Assembly (NCBI GenBank): GCA_947095535.1
Contig: OX352773.1
Coordinates: 92,786,670 to 92,850,669, forward strand
From: Poecilobothrus nobilitatus
Lineage: Eukaryota > Arthropoda > Insecta > Diptera > Dolichopodidae
Reading direction: 5' to 3'
DNA length: 64,000 nt
Position 1 is the stretch's first letter. Each line of letters opens with the position of its first letter. Below are positions 12,155 through 24,604 of the stretch, piece after piece. A model generated the notes under the pieces. It searched no databases, had not been told where the DNA came from, and saw only the letters and a program-made list of their open reading frames with translations. A program made the position numbers and the translations under genes.

Positions 12155-12990
12155 ATTAGCATATTTTCAAAAAAATTAAAAAACTGTACCTATTAGTTTC
12201 CTGTGCTTGTCCGTCTGTTCGCCCATCTAGGTGTTTACAAAACTCTACACCGTTTGAAATAGAGCAATGAAATTTTTCTACGGATAGGCATCGCAAAGAT
12301 ATTAAATTTGTGGAGCAATTTTTTTTTCTATAGCTTACCCGTTACAGAACTACAGTCTCCAAAAGTTCGGAAAAGACCTATATTTAAATTGCTATGACAA
12401 AAGTTCTATAAGGCATATCTTTAATCTGGAAAAGCCAAAGATAGCTGGTTTTATTAGCTTTTATAAATATATATATAATACATATACATACTTACTTATA
12501 TATAATATATACTTGCCATACAGTATTTTAATTTACCGTTACGCAAAACTCACTTTTAACAATATTTTTGATCCGGTTTAAGTTAGAAACTTGAAATTTT
12601 GAGACGAGTTAGACCTTTGGAGTATGAGTTATTTTAGAATATATTATTCTGTCGCTTCGGTTTAGGAGCTAAGGAGAGCGGGAGAAGTAAAAGGTAAAAA
12701 ACTGAAAATTCACTATTTTTAAACACCAGTCCAATTTTTTTGAACTAGTATAGAAAAATTAAAGCTTCTACATTATATTTTTGTTTGTATGATCAGCTTT
12801 TCTTAATAATATAGGGATACCTTAAAATTGATGGAAATGTGACTTAATTTTTCCCAATTTTTTTAACAAAGTTTAAATTTTGTTTAATTTTAAATTTTGT
12901 TTTTCAATATGCCTGCCTTTGCACTTTTTATGCTTAACTTTTGGAAATGTGCTTTTTGGAAAACCCGTGGTTTTTGGAATACTTGTTTAA
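12155..12990 (+). repeat. (GTCY)n-type dispersed repeat, copy B
   Basis: Same order of blocks as copy A: CATATTTTCAAAAAAATT, GTCCGTCTGTTCGCCCATC, CTCTACACCGTTTGAAATAG, a GAACTACAGTCTCC segment, CTATATTTAAATTGCTATG, a (TA)n-rich patch at 12463-12510, TTACCGTTACGCAAAACTC, TTAGAAACTTGAAATTTTGA and GTAAAAAACTGAAAATTC. Having both a (TA)n patch and a (GTCY) core fits the mini-me description. It retains TATATTTAAATT once (12379-12390), the site that carries the SINE in copy A. The end near 12990 is set by similarity to 59500-59560. Confidence 0.5.
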
Positions 12991-13608
12991 TTTTTTTTCT
13001 TTTGTTTAACTAAAAATTCTTTACGTAATTTTTTTGTATTTTTGTTTTTTGATTTTTCTTTATCTTTTTTCTTAAAGATGAATTACTTTCAAGAAATTAA
13101 AGACTTCTTTGGTAACTTATGAATACAAAAACGAAATGTAAAAATCCCTTTTATCCCTATTTAATATAATCAGATATGGTATATTTGAAAAAATAAAGGT
13201 ATGTTCTGAAATTTTCCATATTTGCAGTATTTTTATTTTTCTTATATTTTCCATATTTTTTTTTAAATCATTTTTGGAATATAAAAAACACATTCCTGAT
13301 TTCTTTTTGATAAGGATAATAAAAAAAAAAAATATTTTAAAAGAAAAGGAACTAAAGAATTTTTATTTACTTCAATTGGGAATTTTTGCGATTTTTTTTT
13401 ACTTTTAAATTTTTTTTCTTTTGTGCTCTTTTTGTAAGTTTCGCGCATGTTATGGAGTATATAAAGATTATGTATAATATGCACATATATTCTTTAAATA
13501 AAGCAAATTAAAAAAAAAAAACGAAACTTAAAAGTTAATATTATTTATTATTTCATATACTAGTATTGAGTTATTCTACAATTCTGATAGCTTTATTACG
13601 TATTATAT

Positions 13609-13882
13609 AAGATTGGGTAATCAAATAGATTTGAAATAACAATAAGTGCAACAATTTAATTGATCTGTAATAAGGACGAATATTACTGGCGCCAAGACAC
13701 AAAAGATTGAGTAATCAAGTATTAGTTGTCAAGTAAGTAGTCAAGAAAGTAAGTGACACAAAATTGATTAGTCAAGTAACTACACAAGATTGAGTAAGCA
13801 AATAAGTTGAAATAAATAACAGTAGGTGCAACAACTTAATTGAACTGTAATAGGGACGAATATTACCAACCCCAAGACAAAT
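13609..13882. repeat. Two-copy direct repeat, period about 180 bp
   Basis: Copy 1 (13609-13700) and copy 2 (13786-13882) share AAGATTGRGTAA, AATAACARTARGTGCAACAA, TTAATTGA.CTGTAATA, GGGACGAATATTACY and CCAAGACA. Between and around them are further GATTGAGTAA/TCAAGTAA strings, so the segment looks like a decayed tandem repeat. It lies about 70 bp from the poly(A) end of the LINE remnant that follows. Not recognised. Confidence 0.6.
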
Positions 13883-13952
13883 AGTCAAAAACTGAAACCT
13901 ATAATCCAAAATTTTATTAAGAAAAGGTTTTTCTTCGAATTTATAATTTTTG

Positions 13953-14395
13953 TTTTTTTTTTTGACTCTAGCGAAACCAGAATAAATTCCTTTATATACA
14001 GTGTTGATGTAGATTTCACTAAATGGAATAGGAAATGGGGGTGGAAAATAGGCTAACAAAAGGGAATTGGATGGTAAATTGGAAACGAACCTAAACATGT
14101 TCTTTTCGAATGGTTGCAAATTGTAGGATTCATCATAATTGATGGAGGGAAATACATTAAATGGAAGTATGTTCTATGTTCTTCAGTAGTCACAACAAAT
14201 GAGTTCCAATATCCAGTTTTAAGCCACCTAAAGATTTCCACGGTTATTTATGGCGCGATTTTGAACTTTCTCGAGATAATTAAGTAAAGTTTGTGAAGTG
14301 CCGGCTCAAAACTGGGAGTTGTAATCCATCTTTTCGAATATATGCTTTATAAATATTAGCCAGATCTCTAGGACAAAAATGAGCTTAAAAACAAG
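13953..14395 (-). pseudogene. LINE ORF2 3' remnant (same family as 36125-38708)
   Basis: Read on the minus strand, a decayed frame gives a CPRDLANIYKAYIRK segment, then MDYNSQF, a stop, AGTSQTLLNYLEKVQNRAI, and further on YWNSFVVTT. These correspond to the conserved C-terminal part of CR1/jockey-group LINE reverse transcriptases (YNSH-WAG, followed by the GNSFV-RT-LWN block). The window's larger LINE has YGNSFVMRTPRLWN in the same place. Several stops and frame changes show that it is dead. The 3' end is marked by an A-run (T on the plus strand, 13953-13963). Only about 440 bp are kept, so it is strongly 5'-truncated. The frame at 14053-14241 is one of its three broken frames and not a gene. 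Confidence 0.7.
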
Positions 14396-14399
14396 AAAG

Positions 14400-15975
14400 A
14401 AAACCTAAACATAATTCATAGCTACACCAAAAATATGATCATTCCACAGAATTTTTTAATTAAGGTTAATGGCTAAAATATTAAGATTTTCCGTCCGTTG
14501 AATAATTTTTTTTTTAAATTGCAGAACCGGGTAAAATTGATTACTTTTACAAGAAAGTTGCAAGTTGTTAAAAAGAATACTAGTTAAGGAAATATTTTTA
14601 GTTCTATAAGATTATAATTTATAGAAATACTTTAAATTATTTTTGTTTTAGAAGTGTTAAATTCAACTCTGTTCAATCAGCTATTTTGGACAGGTCGTGG
14701 TTAACTAAACTAGCCATCACGTTGCTATTTAGGCTAATTGCGGTTGATGTTCTATTAGATTTCTTTTAGAAATCGTAAGATGTCACCAGAGTTCTATCAT
14801 ATGCGAAGCTTTATGAGAATTTACTTTACTTATAAGAATTTACTTATTTTCAAGCTCAAACGAAAAAGATAATAAAAGTAACTTCACTTGAAAATGTTTC
14901 TATCATATTTTAATACAGTTTTAGAAAAGAGTTGTTTTATGACATCACAACCCAATTAATATAATTTTTAAATGAAAAATTGAGTAATTACAAACCCAAT
15001 TAAAAAAAAATTTCCATGTTCTATGCTTCTAGTGATTTTTTAACTATTCCCTTAATACAATTTTCAAAAATTAAAGCATTATTTAATTGAATATCATTTT
15101 TTTTTTTTAAGTGTAAAAAAGTCAGCTTTAATTTTATTATTCTCATTTTCTGGCTATAATTATATCCTTGTTTAACGAAAGTATCCTTGTTTTTTATTTT
15201 ATAAACGTGTATTAAGAATATAGATTTAATTCTTTTAATTTATTAACGCCTTCTGCAATTAATAGTTATAAAAAAAAAACTTGTTATATACAAAATGATT
15301 GCAATCTTTAAAGTCCTTTTTTTTTTTTTTTGTTTATAACGACTGTTGTTGTTCATGTACTATTTATGTCTTTTTCATTCATTTATACACTTTTTTTTTT
15401 TTTTTTGTAATTAAAATAAGGACTTTTTAGTCCTTTGTGAAACGTGTCACTTTTAATTATGTTTTAAATCAGACAGGAATATAATGGAATATTTGAAAAA
15501 TTTTCTTTAAGAGAAAAAAAAAAAAACAACCATTCTCTACTTTTTCAATATTTTTTGTTAAGTAACTGCTTTATAAGGCTTTATTGCTTTATAGTTGAAA
15601 ATAATCAAAGGAAATACTAGTTAAGGAGATTTTTTTTAGTTCGATAAGATTATAATATATAGAAATAGTTTAAATTATTAATATGTATATGATATTAATG
15701 CGATTATAGTAATTGTGAAGTATATACCTATTGCCTCAAAAAATTTCTTTGTTGCACATTTTATTACAATTTAAAAATAAGTAATATTTTTTTATAGGTA
15801 TTCCAAATTTAAATGAAAAGCAACTATTAAAAAGACTTTTTACTTACTAATTTTCAAAATTTTAATTTAATTTTATGGTCTTTCTTTTTAATCAATTTAA
15901 TTATCCTAAAATGAAAGCAAAGTGTTGTGTATTAAATGGTTATTTCAGTAAAGTAAATAATGCCAGAAATCTTTG
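14400..15975. other. A/T-rich non-genic stretch
   Basis: No gene seen. Homopolymer T and A runs are frequent (15066, 15319, 15392). Two short similar strings, GATTATAATTTATAGAAATA near 14609 and GATTATAATATATAGAAATA near 15646, each follow a GTTCTATAA/GTTCGATAA start. They suggest a small dispersed or duplicated segment. Confidence 0.5.
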
Positions 15976-15978
15976 GTC

Positions 15979-16185
15979 ATGACTCATGGTAAATTTGGCG
16001 TCGAACAAATTAATGAAGATGTAGAATTGCTTCTCCATATAGCCAGCAGATACAATCTAAAAAGTATAAAGAGCAGTTTTGAAAAAAAAGATAAACATTT
16101 AATTTCATATAAAAGTGGAGACTTATCTTTGCAACTGGATTAAGTTATATGCGACAAAGCGGATGAGCAGAACTTTCTGTAATAC
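15979..16185 (+). pseudogene. Possible LINE endonuclease (APE-like) fragment
   Basis: From an ATG at 15979 the frame reads 54 codons to a TAA at 16141, then continues briefly in the same frame (VICDKADEQNF). The pattern HGKFGVEQIN, LLLHIASRYNL, SSFEKKDKH, YKSGD, LQLD-stop-VICDK resembles the middle of the APE-type endonuclease of RTE/I-group LINEs (G-FG-GN-NG-L, A---L---NT-F, TW-SPDG, QIDYI-). The catalytic acidic and His residues are not demonstrable. The sequence further right (GGTCAGATCAAGAAGTACTC, 16251-16345) is also of higher complexity and may belong to it. Alternative: chance similarity. Confidence 0.35.
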
Positions 16186-16359
16186 AAAATCTCACTAGTT
16201 ACCAAACATAGATTCTTGTTTGCCAGTTTTTCAAGACCGATGTTTTTGGCAGGTCAGATCAAGAAGTACTCACCCACCCACCTTTTAGTTGTAGACCAAA
16301 CAAAGAAAATCGTCACGAGGAACAAGAAGGAGTTCAGTAAATGTTGTTCTGTTCCATGT

Positions 16360-19300
16360 TTATTCAAATAAATTTCTAATTCCTGTTAATATTTCGGTAT
16401 TTAATAATTTAAGATGCCTATAAAGGTTTCGCACAATTTATATTAATCAAATAAGATCTTTCTTATTTTAATTTAATTTATGACTTTTCATCTTGTCTAT
16501 TAGTCAGGTTTATTTACTCAAATTGTTTGCTTCTAGTACTTAATTTTACTTACTTTATTTTTCTTTTTTCCTGAAAATAAAAAAACGATTAATATTAAAA
16601 TATTTCATTCCATTTTCTTCGAAAAAAAAAAAAAATTATATCTCAATTTTTCTTTTCTGCATCATTAGAAGGATTTTATTTACAAGAATTATTTTACAAT
16701 GTACATAGGTATATACAAATTTAAACTTTTAAAATCTAATGTTTTAGAAAATTAGTAAAGTTATTAATTTGTAGATTCAAATAAGACGAATTCAAGTTTT
16801 TCTCCTTCATTTTTGAGAGAAAAATCTTTAGTTTTCCCCTTCATTTTTTTTAATTGAAATTAAATTTAAAAAATTACTTTTTAAAAGTTTAATTTCCCAT
16901 CTTGAAATAATTTCATAATTTTTATTAACTAAATAGATATTTTTACGAACAATCTATTCCAACATCTGAACAAAAGATATGTTTATTATATATTGCTTTT
17001 AATAAACGCTTAATTTGACAAAAAGAAGAAAAAAAAATAAATGAAATAATTCTGACACCACTTAATAGAGCAAAGTTCGGGGAACCGATCTCTGTTTTCA
17101 CTTTTCATTTTTTTTTTTTAGTTTGGTGTCATTTTTACAAATTTTTACCCATGTTATATTATTTCTATTTTTCTCTTCTTTTAATATTTCTATTCCCTGA
17201 AATTAACTGCAAAAAGAAGAAAACACACTTTTCCTTAGAATTTATAAGGATAACAATTAAATAAAAATCAACACAAAAATTGTTCTCGACATTTTTTTTG
17301 TTTTTCACTTTTTAAATTTTTTTTTTTTTTTATGCTTTTTATCTTTCCCTGTTTTTTACTTAAATCAACGTCCAATTTAATATTTTTAACCCAAATTTAC
17401 GCTCAATATGATATCGTTTTTGTAAAATAAACAATTTAACAAAGCAGAGAATGGAAAACCAACATACAATGAGAAACTGGTAACTTTATTCATAAATATG
17501 CAACCCTAAACTTTTTAACCTTATTAAAATATTTGAATTGACAATTTTTGTTTTTAATCAAAGAAACCTTTTTTTATTAAAATATAGAGTTTAGAAGGTA
17601 GAAATCTTGATTCAGTGCTCCGAAGAAGGATGTTTCATCAAGACAAGACACTGAAGTTATTTATAGAATTATTATACTAACCAGAAATCGTATAAACTGC
17701 TTTACTTCAGTTTCTTTTGTATTAGAGATAAAAATTGTCGTTTAAAAGGTTCTTTCCAAGATTCTGGTCTGAATGAAAATCGTAAAGCCTTTATTAAAAT
17801 GTTAATATAAGTCAAAACTAGAACCAAATCAAACTCAGAGCCGAAAAAAGAATCGAAATCAAAGTCATGACAATTGATTCTTCTGAATGATTCTCCTCTG
17901 AAGACCATAAAATATATAAAGGCAAAAAAAATTGTTAGAACTTTAAAATATTTTAAAAACTTTTAACATCAAAAACAGAAAATATTATTTAAACCTAATT
18001 ATTGTTTGTAATGTAATTTAAAGTCGAAACTGTAAAATCTGTTTAACAATGTAGTTTTTTTTTTTTTTACCATAACAATAGAACCATAACAAAAGAGTGA
18101 TTATAGCGATATATTAGAGAAATAAAAATTTTTATTTAAAAAAAAAAAAAAAAATATGGAACAAAAAATATCGTCTATTTTTTTTTTTTTGTAGGTTAAA
18201 AAAAAAATATTTAAGCTTTAATAATAAATCACATACATAATAGGAGATTCTGAATCCCCCAGAAAATCCCTTTGAGTCTGTAACAATTTAACTTTTTTAA
18301 TTTTTAAATATATATATATGTACATACATTTTTTTTCTCTTAACATTTTTAAAATAAAATCTCTTATTCTATATAAAAAAAAATTTCCTTCTCTCTTTAG
18401 TTTAATGATTTGTGTTTTGTGTGCATACAACGACCTCATTTTGTCGCGACGCGAAACTTTTTTAAGTTAAAAATAAAAGGAGATTTGCGACAAAAAAAAA
18501 AAAAAAAATGGTTGTATTTATTTTAAAAATAGTATGTTACTACGTTTTATTACAAAATATACTATAATGTTATGAATATTGCAATGTTACAGAATTTGTT
18601 TTTACAGGAAAATCTAAATTTTTAACTTTGATATTTATTTTGCATAAGCCTTGCTTTACTTTACGTTGTTTTACTTTGAATTAAATTAAGACAAAAAAAT
18701 ATGCATAGAAATCACGTTTAAATATGCAAAAACAAGAATACAAGAAAAAAATAAGACAAAAACGAAATTTTAAAAAATTCTAAATGCCCTTTTATAAAAA
18801 AAAAATCTTTTTTTTTTTTTTTTTTGTAATATTATGCAAACATTTTTTATGCAAACAAATCGTATAAAAAAAGGAATAAATTAAAAGAATAAACATCGGA
18901 CTCAACACATCGGCAACGCATTTAATCTTTTTACTTCAGTACTTTTAACTAAAAATATCCAATTAATATGATTACTTTACCCACATTTGATATTTAACTG
19001 AATTATAAACGTATTATTGAATTTAAATAACGTTTAAAATAAAAAAAAAAAACAAATTTTTTTTTTAAAACTAAGTGTAGGTAAAGGTGTACTTTCAGTG
19101 ACATATTTTCCAAGCCCTAATGGAAATTCAAGAAAAAAACACACTTCTAATATTTCAGCCTGAACGAAATTAAAACTCTCATAGTTTTGAGATTAAATAA
19201 GAAATTAATTAGTTATAATAGGAAACGAATGAAAATTTTTTTGAAAAGACGTCCGTTCACATAAAAGTTACATATACTTCCTAAATTTATACATACATAT

Positions 19301-22300
19301 ATACATAAATATCAGTAACAGGAAAATAGGAAAAGAAAATTATTATTGGTTATATATAGATTTTATTTTTCTTGTTTTTTTTTACGGTATTTTGGCCATT
19401 TTTTTTTTTACTACCATTTTCTTCGCTATCTGTACATAAGAAATGTAATACAGATTCAACGATTATCTATATTTTGTTCTTTTTCTCAATAAATGGTTTA
19501 TAAATTTAGTCATCAACATCAAAAGTACGACAATACCTAGTTTTTCATCTAATAATCAAACAAAAAGATATTTATTATAACTAAAATCATCACAAAGCAA
19601 AAAAATTGTTAAACGTCCTAGACCAGAAAAATAAAGTTGGGTGAATCGTTTCAACTTCAATGTGAAGTTTTTTTTTATTTCAGTTTTCTGTTCTACTTTT
19701 GAAATTCTTTTAAAAGTCACAATAACCCTTATATAATTCTTCTTTTTATTTCGCCTTGGATTACATCATGCTAATACTCATTTATTAGCTCTAGTGTTAT
19801 TTTGTGTAGTTCTAATAAATGGATTTCAAACACTGTTAGTTTTAAGTTTTCTTCATTATTAAAATTTTGTACACAATACAACTGTTATTACATACATGCA
19901 TTCGTAGTTATTTCCTTTTTTTTTTAATACGAAATTAACAAAACAAAGTGAAAACATAAACATTTTTACATAACTACATAGTATATAATTCCAGATTTTA
20001 TGTTTCTTTAATGTGTTGAAGAGCGAAAAATTAACGGTAAACTGCAAAAAAAAAAAAATCATAAATTTCATTTTCATACATATTGAATTATTGTTGTTGC
20101 ACAACAACATTACCGCAATATTTTCTTGTGTAAAATCTGCAGTCAAATAAAAAAAAAAAAATGCTGCTGACTTGTATTTCAATAAAAAAAAAAGGAGGTT
20201 TTTTTTTGTCATTTTTTATCATTTTTTATTTCCTTGCAACTTTTTAACTGTAATGATATTCAGATCAACACAAACCTAAAAAATAAAACAAATAAACATA
20301 GAAAAAAAAAATATAATTGGTTTAGAATTTTATTACAATTTCTTGAAAGGATGCAGTAATATGCAAAAGTGAAAATCATTAATAGCAAATCTGTAAGTTC
20401 AGGACGTATTAATTCATCATTTTGTATTCAAGAACAAAAGCATTATTACGTATATGAATTCCCTTTCAACTATCACGTAACAGTTTAGTATTGGTCTTTG
20501 ACTTATCCGAAGTCATTCACAACTGGAGCAAAATATGAATCTGGTATTTTTAATAAGATGAATCTTTTATAGAATAAAAAATTTCATTATATTTTACTAC
20601 AGTATATTAGTAAGTAGTGTACGTAATCCATAGTGCAAGTATTTTACATATTGTATAATTAAATGACTATAGTTTAATAAAATTAAAAAAGCCGATAATA
20701 CAGCTTTGTATTTCTCGCTAAATTCTAAAACAAAGTACGGCGATATGAAATAAGATCGAAAGAAATTAGTACAAATCAATAATGAAATAAGTTTCAGATA
20801 AATGTTCCGTTATTTTTTGAACTTCAATTTTAACCCTCTTAAATTTGGATTTCTTTTTCGGATTTATTTCTTTTGATTTTATTGCACACCCTATACAAAA
20901 CCCACAATTTTCAGATTGTAACCCATGGTACAATCATAATAACGGAAAAACTAATTAAAGAAGATGTCTTATAAACTTAATAATATCGATAAAACGCTTA
21001 AAAAAAGATTGGCCTTACTTACTTTGCAAAAGTTATCAGAACTTACCGTTTTCTTAATTAAATTATTTGCAAGTCATTGCAATTTTTTTTTTTTTTTTTT
21101 ACAATTCGGAATAAAAAAATGAAAATTAAATAAAATAAATCTAAAGTAAAAAGATTATTACCTGAGTTTCCGCTATTTCCGTTTCAACCAATAAATTAGT
21201 TTAATGTAGTTTTTCTCCTGGTTTAAAATAAATAAAATTAGTTTGCCTGAGGTTCGTTAAATTAAATGTCCAGATGAAAATAAATAAAAAAAAAATACTT
21301 ATATTTTTTGTTTGTATTCAAGATTTTATATTAAAACAGGACCACATTTTTTTTTTTGAAGTAAATCCTGTTTTTTATTGGGGCAAAAAAAAAAACTGTT
21401 GTTGATTTAATGACATTAAAAGAAAAGCAAAAATGATACGTGCTCAATATGCTAAATTTATGGATTAAAATAAATATAAAAAAATTTTTGAAAAGATTAA
21501 TTTCTTGCAAGGACTTACAGTTTATGGCGAAAAAACGAAAAATAAAGAAAAGGATTTTAAATAAGAAATAAAGGATTAGTATTGAGAAATAAAAAAGGTG
21601 GCACGATTAATTTCTTTTTTTTTTCTCGTTTTTATCAAAAGCTTTTAAAAGAAGCAACTGCCCAAATTTAATTCAAAATTGAAATACTTAAATCTACAAA
21701 TGAAAATTATTTATAAGAAATGCAAATTTTAGTGAAATTTGAATTAGTATGCACTTTTTGAATTAGTATGCAAGTATTTTGACTGGTCAGTGGTCACTGG
21801 TCCATATTCCATACATATTGGCAAAGGCCAATAAATTGTGTGCATATACTGCATATATAAGACCAAAATAAGTAAATAAAACAAAATAAATAAAATGAAA
21901 TATTCAAATTAAATATAATAATATATAAATATGTAAAACAATTGTTAAATACTTTCTGAATTTTTCTATGAAAGACAATGAAAAAATGCATTAGATATTA
22001 AAAATAGATACAGTAATTTTCCAGGTTGTATCAATTAATAAAATTCAATTCGTACTACAAATTTAGCAAAAGAGTAATTCCTAGTTTGATTTCAATTACC
22101 AGTTGCCCATAAAAGCCCAGTTCTATAGTTACGTACAAGTGTATAAGTTTCAAAAAATTAATAATTTTGCGTTGTTAACAAAACAATAATTAAACGTTTT
22201 AAAGTGAAGAGTAAAAACTCTCTTCTTGATTGATAATTAGACATAAAATTGGTAAAAATTGGGACAATTTGCACATAATTTTATGGAAAAATATGGAGAA

Positions 22301-22325
22301 GCTTTACTACAAATATCGAAATAAT
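16360..22325. other. Long A/T-rich non-genic stretch
   Basis: No gene recognised on either strand. Several long A or T runs occur (for example 17321-17331, 18140-18153, 18496-18508, 18806-18825, 21086-21099). At 20686-20760 there is a solo copy of the arm of the foldback repeat at 32474-32770 (listed separately). Open frames such as those at 17702-17908, 19859-20212 and 20597-20779 show no motif and follow base composition. Confidence 0.55.
20730..20800 (+). repeat. Solo arm of GAAATAAGTACGAA foldback repeat
   Basis: Contains GATATGAAATAAGATCGAAA, then GAAATTAGTACAAATC and ATGAAATAAGTTTC. This matches the left arm of the element at 32474-32770 (CTATGAAATAAGATCGAACG). A TTCGGATTTATTTCTTTTG string near 20858 could be the degraded opposite arm. 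Confidence 0.45.
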
Positions 22326-22329
22326 GCAA

Positions 22330-22610
22330 AAACTACAAAATCTTATGAATTTCGTCTAAAGACGGGGTTTTAGTTCTACATTTGTAAATTTTGTAAATTT
22401 TTTCATGCATTTTAGAAAAAGATCTCCGATTGTAGTTTCAAAATGGGTAGGGCTACATAAAAATTAGATAAAAAAATATGAATTTTTCAATTATCCATAG
22501 TTAAAATTTCTATAGTCTATTTTAAACGGTATGGAACTTTGGTAAACAGATGGACGAACGAGAGCTAATTTTTCAAAAAAAAAGTTCAAAAATATGCTAA
22601 ATATAGAAAA
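22330..22610 (-). repeat. (GTCY)n-type dispersed repeat, copy D (inverted)
   Basis: On the minus strand it reads TAGCATATTTTTGAACTTTT, TCTCGTTCGTCCATCTGTTT, ACCGTTTAAAATAGAC and TGTAGCCCTACCCATTTTG, then GAAACTACAATC. This is the same block order as copies A-C but in the opposite orientation. It is truncated after the GGAGCTACAG-like block. Non-coding. Confidence 0.5.
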
Positions 22611-22694
22611 CATATTAAAAATTTCAAGTTGAATAGGAATTAAGGTCGTCATCAAATAAATTACTCATTCTTTTCTATTATTGTGTTTATTATT

Positions 22695-22731
22695 TTAATT
22701 AACCGCAAATTAATCGAATGCGGTTAATTAA
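22695..22731. repeat. Perfect 13-bp hairpin
   Basis: TTAATTAACCGCA at 22695-22707 and its exact reverse complement TGCGGTTAATTAA at 22719-22731 are separated by 11 nt. It lies at the 3' edge of the adjacent LINE fragment. It may be a fortuitous palindrome or the terminus of a small element. Confidence 0.75.
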
Positions 22732-22734
22732 TTT

Positions 22735-23290
22735 AGTGCGGAGTGTTATAGGTTCGGAAACGCCTTAAAATCTTACTGACTAAACCCACCTCCCCCTTTT
22801 AGCCAATATAATAGTATGAAAACCCTTATCTGCGAACGCAGTATATTGGCTAGGGAGTAGGGGGATAGGAAAGGATAGGAAATGGATACGGAAACATTGA
22901 ATTGGGAGTGGGACTGTTTTGGAAGAGCTTCTTGGAATAATAAACCGAAAACTTTTTTAAACTTAACGAATTCGTAATGTCAATTTAATTTAATATCAGC
23001 GAACTCGAAATAATAATTGTATTTAATTTGAGCGAATTCGAAATCGGGATAACTTCAACTTATTCCTAATTTAGTTTATTTTGATATAAGAGCGAATTTC
23101 AAATAAAAATTTATCTTGGAAGATTTCGTAATGGTGATTTGAAGTAATATTTCGTTCCACTTCTAGCAGTTGTTCCTACATTTATATTAAGAAAATCGTA
23201 TATATATAGTAATAGAGATATAAAACAGATCCTTCAAAGAACCCAGCGTTTATTTTGAATTTGTCAGATGTCTGATCCATCGACTAGTAT
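22735..23290 (-). pseudogene. Internally deleted LINE fragment (same family as 36125-38708)
   Basis: Two parts match the large LINE. At 23220-23265 the minus strand reads DKFKINAGFFEGSV, equivalent to DKFKINAGVPQGSV (RT motif B) in the large copy, and the flanking nucleotides also match (TTTATTTTGAATTTGTCAGA). At 22765-22960 there is a G/C-rich segment with CCTCCCCCTTTTA and GGATAGG..GGAAA-type sequence resembling the C-terminal and 3'-untranslated region of the large copy. The intervening RT C-terminus is missing and replaced by repeated GCGAAYTCGAAAT strings. Dead. Confidence 0.55.
22801..22850. repeat. 10-bp stem hairpin in LINE 3' region
   Basis: AGCCAATATA at 22801-22810 pairs exactly with TATATTGGCT at 22841-22850 around a 30-nt loop that contains the smaller inverted pair CTGCG/CGCAG. 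It lies in the presumed 3' untranslated part of the LINE fragment, where a structure could serve reverse-transcriptase recognition. Confidence 0.6.
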
Positions 23291-23294
23291 ATAT

Positions 23295-24390
23295 GAAACA
23301 TTAAAAATATAAATTTTAAGTTTAATTCAAAATTAACATAATTAAATGACTATTTTTTTTTATTATACAAAATATATTTACCATAAGTTATACTAGTAAA
23401 TTACTTATTGTTAAAAATTTGTTATAATTGTTTTTTTTTTTTTCATTTTATTTAAATTTTACCTTAATATTAAAAAACATTTATTTTTTTTCACTTCATT
23501 TTTATTTTGCACTTTTATTACACCTCAAAGACGTTTTAATATAATTCTTTGTCACGAATTTTTTTTTTTTTAATGTATAATAATAAAAATAAATGATTTT
23601 AAAATTAAAAATTATAAAAAATAAAATTAAAAGTTAAACATATTTTATCACCATTTCGGATATTATTATGTAAATATTTTTTTGTCAAAAGAAAATATCA
23701 TCATTATTCATCATCATATATACAAGAAATTAGTGACAATAAAAATCTAAAAAAAAAAAAAAAACCGCGAAAAAACGAAAAAGTATTATTAAAATTAAAT
23801 ATACAAAAATTAAAAAAATAAAAATTATAAACTAAAAGAAGCCACTAAGGTGTAAAAGAATATTTTCTTAACAAATTTTTATTTGACAAAAAAAAATAAA
23901 AAACCAAATTACATTAAAATCGTCTTTGTATAATTTTTTACAATAATGAGCTACCAAAAAAAAAATGTATAAAGAAGATCATAATAAATGAATGAAAAAT
24001 GAGTTTTCTTTTAAAGTAAAAACTTATTATATTCTTTATAAATTATAATTTACTAACACATTGATGTTATACAATTTTTGGTTGACATAATTAATTTTAA
24101 TGATGATGGTTGGAACATTTTTTAACAATAAAAGTTATTTTAAGTTTATTTTTTTATATTTTTATAAATATGTGCATAATATAAATCGTATGTTAATTTA
24201 AACTTTCTTTTACTAATTTTTTTATTGTTTTTTATTTGATTTTTTATTTTATAGTTTTAAAAATACCTATACAATAATGTAATGAGATTTTAATTTTTCA
24301 TTTCATAACTTATCTTATACTTAATTTTAAATATCACGATTTAACAGATACTTAAACAAAAATAAAAAATTTTTATAACGGCTAATAAAT
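23295..24390. other. A/T-rich non-genic stretch
   Basis: Almost pure A/T with long homopolymers. No gene or repeat family recognised. Confidence 0.6.
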
Positions 24391-24565
24391 TTAAAATTTC
24401 TTCAGTTTTATAGTTTTGCTGACGACAACACTCTGGTGGCTTCTTAAGGAAATCTAATATCACTTTTAAAGTAATCTGTTTAAAAATTGGAGATAGCTGA
24501 TTTTGATAACGGAAACAGAGTCGTATTTTCACTTTTTTTTTCCTGTTGTAGGTGTAAATCTTCAA
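24375..24565 (+). pseudogene. LINE RT fragment with FADD motif
   Basis: The plus strand at 24415-24444 encodes FADDNTLVAS followed by a stop. This matches FADDSTFVAS, the catalytic motif C of the large LINE in this window. Just upstream another frame gives NKFKISSVL, which could be the remains of the DKFKINAGVPQGSVL segment after a deletion. Downstream, GNRVVFS resembles NRVEFN of the large copy. Frames are broken throughout. It is on the opposite strand to the LINE fragment at 22735-23290, so the two are not one insertion. Confidence 0.55.
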
Positions 24566-24604
24566 AAGACAACAGGTAAAATCTAGGACCCTTTGTTAGT
24601 GTGG

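Noticed and set aside
19859..20212. 117-codon minus-strand frame with a start and hydrophobic stretches
   Set aside because: It passes through several A-runs read as Phe/Leu and shows no motif or codon signature; it is expected by chance in such A/T-rich DNA.
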